A DNA stretch of 12,089 nucleotides, from the NCBI GenBank assembly GCA_027066265.1, contig JAMOOB010000159.1, positions 1 through 12,089 on the forward strand, written 5' to 3'. The notes under the pieces were generated by a model. The model was not told where the DNA came from and made no database searches. It saw only the letters and a program-made list of their open reading frames with translations. The position numbers and the translations under genes are program-made. This DNA comes from Desulfurococcales archaeon. Lineage in GTDB: Archaea; Thermoproteota; Thermoprotei_A; Sulfolobales; Ignisphaeraceae. The first letter of the stretch is position 1. Every line of letters begins with the position of its first letter. This document shows, one piece after another, positions 5,195-12,089 of the stretch.

Positions 5195-7309
5195 ATGCTT
5201 TGGGAAGCTGCGATTCTGGGTCTCGGTGTTGGTTCTATTGCGGTGCTGTACGTTGTTGCTACGATATTCGCGATCCTTAGGATCGGTATCAAGAGGGATA
5301 GAGCTGCTGAGATCCATGGCTATATCAGGGAGGCTGCTCTTGCTTACATACGTGCTCAGTACACGGTGATTCTATCGATTGCTAGCGCTATCGGTCTCAT
5401 CATAACCTTCGGCGGGTTGGCGAACGGTAACTGGTTGCTTACGTGTATAGGTATTGCGTACCTCGTAGGTGCGCTGAGCTCAGCCTTCGTGAGTATGGTT
5501 GGTATGTACGTAGCGATCCTAACCAACATTAGGGTTCTCAACGTATTGACGCAGCGAGGTCTTAGAGAGGCGTTGAAGGTAGCTTTCCGTGGCGGTTCCA
5601 TCACGGGGTTCCTAGTCGGTGGAGTGGGTCTGCTCGGCATAGCGGGGCTGTTCCTAGCGTTCAACGGCGTAAACGATCCTACCTTCGCATCCCAAGCATT
5701 GCTGGGATACGCATTCGGTGCTAGCACGGTAGCTCTATTCGCACGTGTTGGCGGCGGTATATACACGAAGGCGGCGGATGTGGGTGCAGATCTCGTTGGT
5801 AAGGTAGAGGTCGGGATACCGGAGGACGATCCTAGGAACCCTGGCGTGATAGCAGACAACGTAGGCGATAACGTAGGTGATTGCGCTGGTATGGGTGCCG
5901 ACCTATTCGAGAGCTACGTTGAGAGCATCGTGGCTGCGATGGTTATAGGAGCACTACTGAACAATCCAACGCTGGTTGCGTACCCAATGATCTTCGCAGC
6001 CGTAGCCCTAGCAACCACCTTGCTAACATCGCAGTTCGTAGCGCTATCCCCACTAAAAGAACCTGGACACACCCTAACGGCTACGTCCATCATCAGCCTC
6101 GCCGGCGTAGCGATTGCAACGCTCTTCGTATCCACGAAGCTATCGGTAGGGCTAGGACCATGGATAGCAGCGATACTCGGACTCGTAGCGGGAGGAATCG
6201 TTGGATTCACTTCGGACTACTTCACATCGCCTCTCTACAGACCCGTTAGAATCGTAGCATCCTATTCGCAAGCAGGTCCAGCGCTAACCATACTCAGCGG
6301 ACTCTCCATGGGGTTCTACAGCACGTTCGTACCAATCGTATCGATATCGCTAGCTGCTCTAGGAGCGTTCTACATAGGTACGGCATCCATTGGAAACAGC
6401 CTCGTTGCTGGGATCTACGCGATCGCGTTGGCGGGGGTAGGGATGCTATCGATGACGAGCGTCGTGGTCTCCGCCGATGCCTACGGACCTATCGTCGACA
6501 ATACGGCTGGTCTATCGGAGCAGGCAGGGTATCCAGAGGAAGTTCGTGAGCTAGCCGATAAGCTGGACTCTGCCGGGAACACTATGAAGAGCATCTCGAA
6601 GGGCTACGCCATCGGTTCGGCAGCGCTAACAGCTCTAGCGCTACTCTTCAGCTACGTAGCGATGCTCTACACAACCTATAGCCAGCAGGTTCCCGGGCTA
6701 CGCGTAGAGGATCTGATGGCTAAGCTCTTCAGCGTTGGAGATCCCGTGAACGGACCCTACTTCGTGACGGGTCTACTCATAGGAGCAGCGCTTCCAGCAC
6801 TATTCACTGCGGTGGTCGTGCAGGCAGTTACGGCAGCTGCGTTCAGACTCGTTGAGGAGATTAGGAGGCAGTTCAGAGAGAAGCCAGGTATCCTAGAATG
6901 GAAGGAGAAGCCCGACTACGCACGCGCTGTACAGATAGTAACGTTCTACGCTCTTAGAAGACTCATCGCTCCTGGCGTACTAGCACTTGTAGCACCCATA
7001 ATCATAGGAATAGCGTTGGGCCCAGCAGCGCTGGGAGGAGCTCTACTAGGATCCATCGCTAGCGGACTACTCCTAGGACTGTTCCAGGGCAACGTAGGAA
7101 ACACGTGGGACAACGCCAAGAAGTACGTAGAGATGGGACACTTCGGAGGAAAAGGATCGGAAACACACAAAGCTGCCGTCATCGGCGATACGGTAGGAGA
7201 TCCACTCAAGGACGCTGCCGGACCATCGATAAACATCCTGATAAAGCTCATGGCAATAACCTCCACAGTACTAGCACCAATAGTAGCACAGCTCCATCCA
7301 CTCCACTAA
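5195..7309 (+). CDS. hppA: Membrane-bound proton-pumping pyrophosphatase (K+-independent type)
   Basis: Hydrolyses cytoplasmic pyrophosphate and uses the energy to pump H+ across the membrane. The 704-residue length and ~15-16 membrane segments match the family. Signature blocks are intact: 'TKAADVGADLVGKVE' (K192 region), 'EDDPRNPG' (from 210), 'ADNVGDNVGDCAGMGADLFE' (D220-D228 with the Mg-pyrophosphate-binding aspartates) and 'GDTVGDPLKDAAGPSINIL' (D665 onward). The cation determinant reads 'GNTMKSISKGYA': Lys at 465, where K+-dependent enzymes carry Ala, so a K+-independent H+ pump is expected. The next determinant position is Ser468, where Thr is usual. The ATG at 5195 is chosen for AGGTGG just before it and because the protein then starts at the first helix; a TTG at 5135 would add 20 odd residues. 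It is monocistronic, flanked on both sides by tRNA genes. It likely recycles pyrophosphate from biosynthesis. Confidence 0.96.
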   Translation: MLWEAAILGLGVGSIAVLYVVATIFAILRIGIKRDRAAEIHGYIREAALAYIRAQYTVILSIASAIGLIITFGGLANGNWLLTCIGIAYLVGALSSAFVSMVGMYVAILTNIRVLNVLTQRGLREALKVAFRGGSITGFLVGGVGLLGIAGLFLAFNGVNDPTFASQALLGYAFGASTVALFARVGGGIYTKAADVGADLVGKVEVGIPEDDPRNPGVIADNVGDNVGDCAGMGADLFESYVESIVAAMVIGALLNNPTLVAYPMIFAAVALATTLLTSQFVALSPLKEPGHTLTATSIISLAGVAIATLFVSTKLSVGLGPWIAAILGLVAGGIVGFTSDYFTSPLYRPVRIVASYSQAGPALTILSGLSMGFYSTFVPIVSISLAALGAFYIGTASIGNSLVAGIYAIALAGVGMLSMTSVVVSADAYGPIVDNTAGLSEQAGYPEEVRELADKLDSAGNTMKSISKGYAIGSAALTALALLFSYVAMLYTTYSQQVPGLRVEDLMAKLFSVGDPVNGPYFVTGLLIGAALPALFTAVVVQAVTAAAFRLVEEIRRQFREKPGILEWKEKPDYARAVQIVTFYALRRLIAPGVLALVAPIIIGIALGPAALGGALLGSIASGLLLGLFQGNVGNTWDNAKKYVEMGHFGGKGSETHKAAVIGDTVGDPLKDAAGPSINILIKLMAITSTVLAPIVAQLHPLH

Positions 7310-7333
7310 CCGTAGACAAAGCGCATCACGAAA

Positions 7334-7342
7334 GATTTTATC
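7334..7342 (+). promoter_or_regulatory. TATA box for tRNA-Val
   Basis: GATTTTATC lies about 30 bases before the mature tRNA 5' end in the short spacer after hppA, so the tRNA is likely transcribed on its own. Confidence 0.5.
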
Positions 7343-7371
7343 CCTCCACGCAACAACGCTTTGTGGGTCGT

Positions 7372-7448
7372 GGGCCCGTCGTCTAGCCCGGTAGGACGCC
7401 GCCCTCACGAGGCGGAGGTCCGGGGTTCAAATCCCCGCGGGCCCACCA
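7372..7448 (+). tRNA. tRNA-Val (anticodon CAC)
   Basis: A complete cloverleaf: acceptor GGGCCCG/CGGGCCC, D stem GTCT/GGAC with loop AGCCCGGTA, anticodon stem CCGCC/GGCGG with loop CTCACGA (anticodon CAC, reads GTG), variable AGGTC, T stem CGGGG/CCCCG with loop TTCAAAT, discriminator A and encoded CCA. No intron is present. It shares its acceptor stem with the tRNA-Arg of this window. Confidence 0.97.
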
Positions 7449-7452
7449 ATAA

Positions 7453-7494
7453 TTGAATACCTCTCTTCTCTTCAAAATTCTCTGTGCAAGGTTC
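7453..7494 (+). terminator. Pyrimidine-rich tract after tRNA-Val
   Basis: The bases just after the tRNA include TACCTCTCTTCTCTTC and then AAAATTCTCT. Such pyrimidine-rich DNA may end the tRNA transcript, but no long T run is present. Confidence 0.25.
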
Positions 7495-7516
7495 GTCGCA
7501 TGCATGATGCAACTCC

Positions 7517-8557
7517 ATGGATTGCGAGCTCGTGACTCAGGGATACGAACCTTGTGGTAACGTTGTTTCAACGCCCTACGGCTACGATAGACCGTGTAGA
7601 GCTGGGTTCAAGGTTGTGAACGGAGAGATTCATAGGCTTATCTACGACATCGTTCTTTCGAGACCCGAGGACTATCTATCGATTTACCAGAGCTGTTGCA
7701 ATCATCGATGCGCAATGTGTCATAGCTGGTACTTTACGCAGCAAGCCGTAGGTACGTGGATGAGTCCTCGAGATATCGTGGAGGAGGTTGGCAAGTATTT
7801 GGAGATCGTTACCGTGCGAGAACCTAGGGATCGTGCTACGATGTGGCATGCTTCGGATCTATGTGCTCACTGTGGATGGTGTAAGATCTACGGAGAGCCC
7901 GGACCTTTCTGTCCTAGGAAGCTCGATCCAGGCAAAATCCTTCTATCTCCTCAGGGATGGGGTCCAGCGAGAAACATCGTTTCGTTTACGGGAGGAGACC
8001 TACTGTGTAGACCACGGTTCTACGTAGAGACCTTTCGAGCTATAAAGCGTGAGTACGGCGACGAGGTATGGATTCACGTAGAGACCAACGGCTACGGATT
8101 GACCGATAAAAACCTGGAGCTACTCTACGAAGCTGGTCTCGACAGTGTATGGCTCGATATGAAAGCTTTCAGCGAAGATATTTACCGAATGCTGTGCGGA
8201 ACCACGAATAGATGGATACTCGATCTACCAGCGAAGATAAGGGATCTGGGTATCGTACTCGAAGTAGTTCTTCTCTACATACCGAGCCTCGTAGAGCTCG
8301 ACGAGTTTAGGAAGTTTGCGGAACTCTTAGTGAACGTGGATCCGTACATACCTACGATGATACTGGCATTCTTCCCCGAATACATGCTTAGACACGTTCG
8401 AGAACCTACGTACGAAGAGATTGTTCAAGCTTATCGAGTACTGAAAAGCTACGGTCTCAAGAACGTTAAGATAGGGAACGTATCGGTCGTGTGTAGAGAT
8501 GTTGAGTGCGTGAAGAAGTTGATCGAGGAAGTTGGTAGGGAAAGCGTTGCGCTATGA
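7517..8557 (+). CDS. Radical SAM protein with an auxiliary Fe-S cluster motif (PflA-like)
   Basis: The 346-residue protein holds the radical SAM motif CX3CX2C at C61, C65 and C68 ('CNHRCAMCHSW'). A second Cys group follows: C116, C119, C122 and C132 (CX2CX2CX9C), which should hold one extra 4Fe-4S cluster. The SAM-binding GGE-type motif appears as 'FTGGDLL' (157-163). Later core strands include 'VWIHVETNGYGL', 'LDSVWLDMKAF' and 'LEVVLLYIPSLVELDEF', as in pyruvate-formate-lyase activating enzyme relatives. An N-terminal stretch of ~60 residues with further cysteines (C3, C13, C27, C60) precedes the core. No glycyl radical enzyme is nearby, so an activating role is not supported here. It lies alone 68 bases after tRNA-Val and converges on the ECF operon. 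The ATG at 7517 has no clear ribosome binding site. Superfamily membership is firm; the substrate is unknown. Confidence 0.82.
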   Translation: MDCELVTQGYEPCGNVVSTPYGYDRPCRAGFKVVNGEIHRLIYDIVLSRPEDYLSIYQSCCNHRCAMCHSWYFTQQAVGTWMSPRDIVEEVGKYLEIVTVREPRDRATMWHASDLCAHCGWCKIYGEPGPFCPRKLDPGKILLSPQGWGPARNIVSFTGGDLLCRPRFYVETFRAIKREYGDEVWIHVETNGYGLTDKNLELLYEAGLDSVWLDMKAFSEDIYRMLCGTTNRWILDLPAKIRDLGIVLEVVLLYIPSLVELDEFRKFAELLVNVDPYIPTMILAFFPEYMLRHVREPTYEEIVQAYRVLKSYGLKNVKIGNVSVVCRDVECVKKLIEEVGRESVAL

Positions 8558-8574
8558 TGACTTCAGCCTACGCT

Positions 8575-8632
8575 GATCCGTGATGAATACGACGGGGGCT
8601 GATCAGCTCCGGAGTTAGCTCGGTCACGGATC
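8575..8632. terminator. Structured convergent intergenic element
   Basis: An outer perfect 9-bp stem, GATCCGTGA (8575-8583) with TCACGGATC (8624-8632), encloses an inner stem GGGGCT/AGCTCC around a GATC loop (8595-8610, one G-T pair), followed by a tiny GAG/CTC stem. The element lies between converging genes, so it may insulate or end transcription from both sides. No T tract adjoins it. Confidence 0.45.
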
Positions 8633-8649
8633 CCCCTAGGACGCCCTCA

Positions 8650-9351
8650 TCATCTCGTGGATAGCAGAATCGATACGGTGTCGAGCAGCAGTACCAAACT
8701 CTGCAACGCTAATGCTCGTCGGCTGTAAATAGCTTTCGCACGGAATAGCGGAGCTTTGAGGAGTAGACCCTCGGTAAACAGCTTCGATACTTCTTCGCCC
8801 CACACGAACGTCATGCCGAGACTCTTCCAAACCTCTACACCCTTCAATCGATGAGCGTAGAGCATCTCGCTAACATCCTTAAAGATCTTCGATGCTACCC
8901 TCCATAGAAGGTATGGAGCTAATCCGAGCTCTCTAGACTTGGTAAGCTTCGTAACTACGTAGCATAGCTCGCTGAGATTCGTAGCGTGTAGAACGTACAA
9001 GGTGTTGAGTGCACCGAGCACGAATACTAGGTATATCGATGCGTAGCTAAGGGGATCGCACTGCATACCGAGAGCGAGATCTACGATGAATCGAGAAACA
9101 GCGAACCATACGCCAGGTATCGATGCCAAGAGCAGAGCGTAGGGTATCAATGCGTAGCTACGCGTAGCAACGTAGCATAGAACTACTGCAAGGAATGGTA
9201 GGGCGAGGTACGGTGCTCCTCGAGAAGCCAGTACGAAGGTAGCTACGAGATGCATAGCCGTAGCGATGTTCGTACCCAACCTAAGCTCGGTACAGCCGTA
9301 GAGGAATAGCGATCTTGAGACGAACATCGCTGCTCGCGATAGTATTGACAT
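8650..9351 (-). CDS. ecfT: ECF transporter transmembrane coupling protein EcfT
   Basis: EcfT is the membrane scaffold that links the substrate-binding S component to the paired ATPases in energy-coupling-factor importers. The 233-residue protein has several hydrophobic segments in its first half (about residues 30-45, 48-62, 66-92 and 100-122). A charged cytoplasmic region follows, where coupling helices are expected: 'EMLYAHRLKGVEVWKSLG' (162-179) and 'LFRAKAIYSRRAL' (202-214). These match the position and Ala-Arg/Lys-Gly style of EcfT motifs, though the strict ARG triplets are altered. A last hydrophobic helix (216-231) closes the protein. The ATG is preceded by GAGGTG, a strong ribosome binding site within the end of the ATPase gene, whose stop is 3 bases upstream. 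It is the last gene of the operon. Confidence 0.82.
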   Translation of the reverse strand: MSILSRAAMFVSRSLFLYGCTELRLGTNIATAMHLVATFVLASRGAPYLALPFLAVVLCYVATRSYALIPYALLLASIPGVWFAVSRFIVDLALGMQCDPLSYASIYLVFVLGALNTLYVLHATNLSELCYVVTKLTKSRELGLAPYLLWRVASKIFKDVSEMLYAHRLKGVEVWKSLGMTFVWGEEVSKLFTEGLLLKAPLFRAKAIYSRRALALQSLVLLLDTVSILLSTR

Positions 9352-9354
9352 AGG

Positions 9355-10632
9355 CTACACCTCTACGATGCGATCAGCTACGAGTTCTAGGTACCTAGAA
9401 TGGCTTGCAACGATAATCGTGCATCCACGACTACGCAACGTATCGAGTACGTTGAGTACCCTACGAGCATTCCAAGGATCGAGACCAATGCAAGGTTCAT
9501 CCACTAGAAGTAGCCTACTAGCTCTAGCGTATGCTGACGCTATCGCTAACCTCCTACGCTCGCCACTGCTAAGCAATGCTATGGGGGTATCAAGCACATC
9601 GATCAGATCGAGTTCGCGAGCAAGATCGATCCTCGATCCAAGTTCTTCTCTAGGCGTTGGGTTCGATAGGTAGAGGAAAGGATTCTCTGGAACGAGCTGA
9701 AGCTTCTCAACGTATCGACGTACGTAGCCACGACTAGGTCTATAGATGCCCGCTAACAGCTTGAGGATCGTAGACTTACCTCGTCCAGACCCCCCTCTAA
9801 TCCATAGAATCTCTCCCTCCACGGCATCGGCGGTGAACCCCGATACAACGAAACGATCCGAATCGGGGTAGCGATACCATACATCACGTGCTTCGAGAAC
9901 GATCTCACCGCTCTTCGTATACCTACGAAACATTTCGAACTTGTATAGCCTACGTATCTCTTCGTAGATAGGCGTTTCATCGACACTGTTCAGAACAATG
10001 GCTTCCCCTCCATCGAGGTAGAGAACGCGATCCACAATACCTCTCCATAGCTCTAGATCGTGATCCACTACCACGACCGTGGAACCACTCTTCCTAAGCT
10101 CATCGACAAGCTTAGCGATCCTACGTCGATTCTCCGAATCGAGATAGGCGCTCACTTCATCAAGAAGAACGAGCTTCTTCTTCGAGAGAAGAGCTTCCGC
10201 TACACATATCCTCTGAATCTCTCCAGCACTCAAATTAGTTGAAGAATCGAAGAGCTTGTCGTAGATCCCCAGTTCCTTAGCAACGATCTCGATATCCTTC
10301 ATCGATGCTTGTGTGAAGCTAAGTAGTTCAGTGAATGGATAGGGACACGCTATCGAAGCCCAGGGCTCCTGAGGTACGTAGGTTACGAAACGTGCTATCT
10401 TCGAAGGATCTGGTTCGTATCCACAGACCCTTATCGAACCCTCGATCCTGAGATTATAGAGATGAGCAACGCCGGCAAGGCATCTCAAAAACGTTGTTTT
10501 ACCCGATCCAGACCTCCCGACGACGAGTAGTACCTCTCCTAACGATATGTCCAGGGATAGGTTCTTCAAAATGCATCGATTCCGAACTCCGTACACCGAA
10601 ACACTACGTAGTTTCACTACGTGCTCGCTCAA
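9355..10632 (-). CDS. Fused dual-domain ECF transporter ATPase (EcfA1-EcfA2 type)
   Basis: One 425-residue chain carries both ATP-binding domains that drive an ECF importer. Domain 1 has Walker A 'GRSGSGKTT' (39-47), Q88 in 'VPQEP', signature 'LSAGE' (134-138), Walker B 'LVLLDEV' (D158-E159) and H191. Domain 2 has Walker A 'GGSGRGKST' (280-288), signature 'LSSGE' (354-358), Walker B 'LLLVDEP' (D378-E379) and H411. In domain 2 the Q-loop position reads 'VPENP', with E316 where Gln is usual, and in domain 1 Walker B runs into DEV rather than DEP. Both nucleotide sites otherwise look active. The TTG start at 10632 has GGTG about 9 bases before it; a GTG at 10617 would also work. The gene overlaps the end of the S-component gene by 29 bases and ends 3 bases before ecfT, so the three are co-transcribed. 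Confidence 0.92.
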   Translation of the reverse strand: MSEHVVKLRSVSVYGVRNRCILKNLSLDISLGEVLLVVGRSGSGKTTFLRCLAGVAHLYNLRIEGSIRVCGYEPDPSKIARFVTYVPQEPWASIACPYPFTELLSFTQASMKDIEIVAKELGIYDKLFDSSTNLSAGEIQRICVAEALLSKKKLVLLDEVSAYLDSENRRRIAKLVDELRKSGSTVVVVDHDLELWRGIVDRVLYLDGGEAIVLNSVDETPIYEEIRRLYKFEMFRRYTKSGEIVLEARDVWYRYPDSDRFVVSGFTADAVEGEILWIRGGSGRGKSTILKLLAGIYRPSRGYVRRYVEKLQLVPENPFLYLSNPTPREELGSRIDLARELDLIDVLDTPIALLSSGERRRLAIASAYARASRLLLVDEPCIGLDPWNARRVLNVLDTLRSRGCTIIVASHSRYLELVADRIVEV

Positions 10633-11368
10633 CGAAGTGCACCAACGGGTACGAGATCACTATACCTGCAATCATCTGACCTATGTTCACTGGTACCTCG
10701 GCCAGAGCTCCTATAGGATGTTTGTGTAGAATCAATGGATTCGAGATGAAGAATTCGTACAGGAAGTAGCCTAGCACCATTATCGAGCCGCCGACAACCA
10801 TAGGTAGCACGTAGGGTCTGCCTCGACCTAGCAAAGCTATTAGTAGGGAGAACGCTAGGAAGAGAATCGCTATGACTATCCAAGCCATGGGTGGTAGATC
10901 TAGTTCTACTGTTGGGATAGCTACCGTAGTACCGAACACGTTGGTAGAGCTCAGAACTATCGCAACACTACCACCCAGCTTCGACGTCGATGCAAGGCTG
11001 AGGATCGGAACAATGCTTAGTGCTAGACCGGCGATGAAAGTCATTATCTTTACGTTGCGCATCGGGATCCTTCCACTACGAATAGCTTGAATAAGCCACG
11101 AAACTACGTATCCTTCGCAGAACTTTATCACGAACGTAGCTGGTGCAAAGTACCAGTACCCCAACGCTAGATCAGCGAGAGCCGGTCCTAGACCACCAGC
11201 TATCCCAGCAACGAGGGGAGGGCTAACGACAGCGATGAGATATATAGCTGCTTCTCCAAGATTGAAGTAACCACCAGTAGCAGGAGTGCTGACGGTGAAG
11301 AATGCTGTTGCAACGAATGTTATCGCTACGTATATACAACATCGAATTACGAGCGATAGCGAATTCAC
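10604..11368 (-). CDS. ECF transporter S component with a large central insert
   Basis: The S component binds the vitamin or metal-cofactor substrate in the membrane. The first part is family-like: helix 1 (7-27), 'GGYFNLGEAAIYLIAVVSPP' (32-51), then 'AGIAGGLGPALADLALGYWY' (54-73) and 'PATFVIKFCEGYVVSWL' (76-92). The end is also typical: 'VVGGSIMVLGYFLYEFFI' (191-208) and 'ALAEVPVNIGQMIAGIVIS' (221-239). Between them lies an extra block of ~80 residues (about 103-184): a helix, a Ser/Thr-rich loop (127-158) and another helix. S components of this type are normally ~180-200 residues; this one has 254. I place the start at GTG 11368 because the TATA-like element at 11398-11405 implies transcription from near 11375; a TTG at 11395 would add 9 residues. 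It is the first gene of the operon. The substrate is not identifiable. Confidence 0.82.
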   Translation of the reverse strand: MNSLSLVIRCCIYVAITFVATAFFTVSTPATGGYFNLGEAAIYLIAVVSPPLVAGIAGGLGPALADLALGYWYFAPATFVIKFCEGYVVSWLIQAIRSGRIPMRNVKIMTFIAGLALSIVPILSLASTSKLGGSVAIVLSSTNVFGTTVAIPTVELDLPPMAWIVIAILFLAFSLLIALLGRGRPYVLPMVVGGSIMVLGYFLYEFFISNPLILHKHPIGALAEVPVNIGQMIAGIVISYPLVHFVERARSETT

Positions 11369-11397
11369 GGAGCCCCAGAACGCTCTGCGTACCAAGG

Positions 11398-11405
11398 AAA
11401 TATAT
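11398..11405 (-). promoter_or_regulatory. TATA box for the ECF operon
   Basis: The minus strand reads ATATATTT here. Initiation about 26 bases downstream falls near 11375, a few bases before the GTG at 11368, giving a nearly leaderless transcript. Confidence 0.5.
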
Positions 11406-11534
11406 CGGTATCGATAATCTTCGAATACCTATCAAATCTGTTTGAATCTCGTTGACGCGAAGTACCGTACTGAGTGGAAGAGAACGTACCTAGGTAGACG
11501 TATCGAAGAACGGGTAGAATCGATATCTCTCGAT

Positions 11535-11568
11535 CGTAGCTCTATAGATATTGAACAGTAGAGCTACG
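11535..11568. repeat. 10-bp perfect inverted repeat in divergent promoter region
   Basis: CGTAGCTCTA (11535-11544) and TAGAGCTACG (11559-11568) are exact inverted repeats with a 14-base A/T-rich spacer. They lie between the ECF operon promoter and the start of the exported-protein gene, so an operator for one or both is possible. The remainder of 11406-11640 holds no supported gene. Confidence 0.45.
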
Positions 11569-11623
11569 TATCTGAAGCCTTGATACGAAGCATTTTACTC
11601 ACTCAGCTTAACTCTTCGCGAGA

Positions 11624-11631
11624 CCTATATT
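11624..11631 (+). promoter_or_regulatory. Possible TATA element for the exported-protein gene
   Basis: CCTATATT is centred about 20 bases before the TTG at 11648, slightly closer than the usual 24-27. No better A/T element lies nearby. Confidence 0.3.
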
Positions 11632-11647
11632 GAACGGGTAAGTTTGC

Positions 11648-12089
11648 TTGAGTAGACTTCTGTTGATCCTAGTGATACTGATGATTATCGCTCTTACTAG
11701 TGTGGTAGAGATAGCGTATGCATACGATTACCCACGGTTAGTAAGATCATCGTAACCGCGTAGCTTAGCGATAGCGGTCGATATGAAGGGTATATGGGTT
11801 TGGGGATCTACGATTCGAGGACATGAGCAAGAGTTCTGGAACTGGGTAAAACAGCATAACTTCAGCGATATCTTCGTTCTCATCAAGGGCGTTACTGGTG
11901 GTGTATGCAATCCCAAGTACGATGTTTTGAACGCACTCCTAACGCTGAAGCATAGCGAGAACTTCAACGTAAGGATCTGGGCATGGGTGGTAGGATTCGA
12001 AGATCTGGAGGCTACCGATGACGATGGTTACTGCGACTACGACGATGAGTGGCCTTTCGGCGATAGCGATAAGTGGGTTCGTCCGGATG
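11648..12089 (+). pseudogene. Secreted TIM-barrel-like protein, interrupted by in-frame TAA and cut by window edge
   Basis: From TTG at 11648 the frame encodes a textbook signal peptide: 'MSRLLLILVILMIIALTSVV' then 'EIAYA', followed by YDYPRLVRSS and a TAA at 11753-11755. In the same frame directly after the stop, 'PRSLAIAVDMKGIWVWGSTI' begins what looks like the mature domain, which stays open to the window end ('DIFVLIKGVTGG', 'RIWAWVVGFEDL', then an Asp-rich stretch). Strands such as 'GIWVWGS' and 'FVLIKGV' suggest a TIM-barrel hydrolase-like fold, but the family is not certain. If the TAA is real, the exported form is lost and only a cytoplasmic product from ATG 11783 could be made. That would leave a 102-codon visible frame. 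A sequencing error or readthrough cannot be excluded. The gene is divergent from the ECF operon. Confidence 0.5.

Noticed and set aside
5356..5859. 167-residue minus-strand frame inside hppA
   Set aside because: Antisense to strongly conserved hppA motifs and Pro/Thr/Ser-rich as expected of a shadow of a G/C-biased gene.
8580..8632. C/D box small RNA (GTGATGA at 8580 and CTGA at 8599)
   Set aside because: A C box and one CTGA are present but no D box lies near the 3' end and the terminal stem uses the C box bases; coincidence is more likely.

Overview
This window looks like chromosomal DNA from a hyperthermophilic crenarchaeon (Thermoproteota). Support comes from TATA-box promoters about 24-27 bases before start codons or tRNA ends, frequent TTG/GTG starts, two intron-less archaeal tRNAs with encoded CCA, a K+-independent type membrane pyrophosphatase and an archaeal-style fused ECF ATPase. 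I cannot name the genus from the sequence alone.

Left part (1-3026): the C-terminal end of a membrane transporter, then two overlapping, divergent YjbQ/UPF0047-family genes. A hairpin-rich spacer follows, then a 542-residue B12-binding-type radical SAM protein with its own TATA box. Middle part (3027-4980): a gene-poor stretch that reads as a graveyard. It holds shifted-frame protein remnants, a clearly recognisable but badly broken ABC-transporter ATPase pseudogene (about 3804-4444), and one intact 89-residue orphan gene with a good promoter and ribosome binding site. It ends against the 3' end of a tRNA-Arg gene.

Central housekeeping block (4982-8557): tRNA-Arg(CCG) on the minus strand, the proton-pumping pyrophosphatase hppA, tRNA-Val(CAC), and a second radical SAM protein with an extra Cys cluster. 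The two tRNAs point outward from hppA and share the same 7-bp acceptor stem.

Right part (8575-12089): a structured convergent intergenic region, then a compact minus-strand operon for a complete group-I-like ECF vitamin/micronutrient importer: S component, one polypeptide carrying both ATPase domains, and the EcfT transmembrane coupler. The genes overlap or are 3 bases apart. Divergent from it is the start of a probable secreted TIM-barrel-like protein that runs off the right edge. Its signal peptide is cut from the mature part by an in-frame TAA.

The best candidates for something new are the S component with an ~80-residue insert, the paired YjbQ paralogs that both lack the usual HTT histidine, and the interrupted exported protein. 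No CRISPR array, transposase or complete mobile element was seen.
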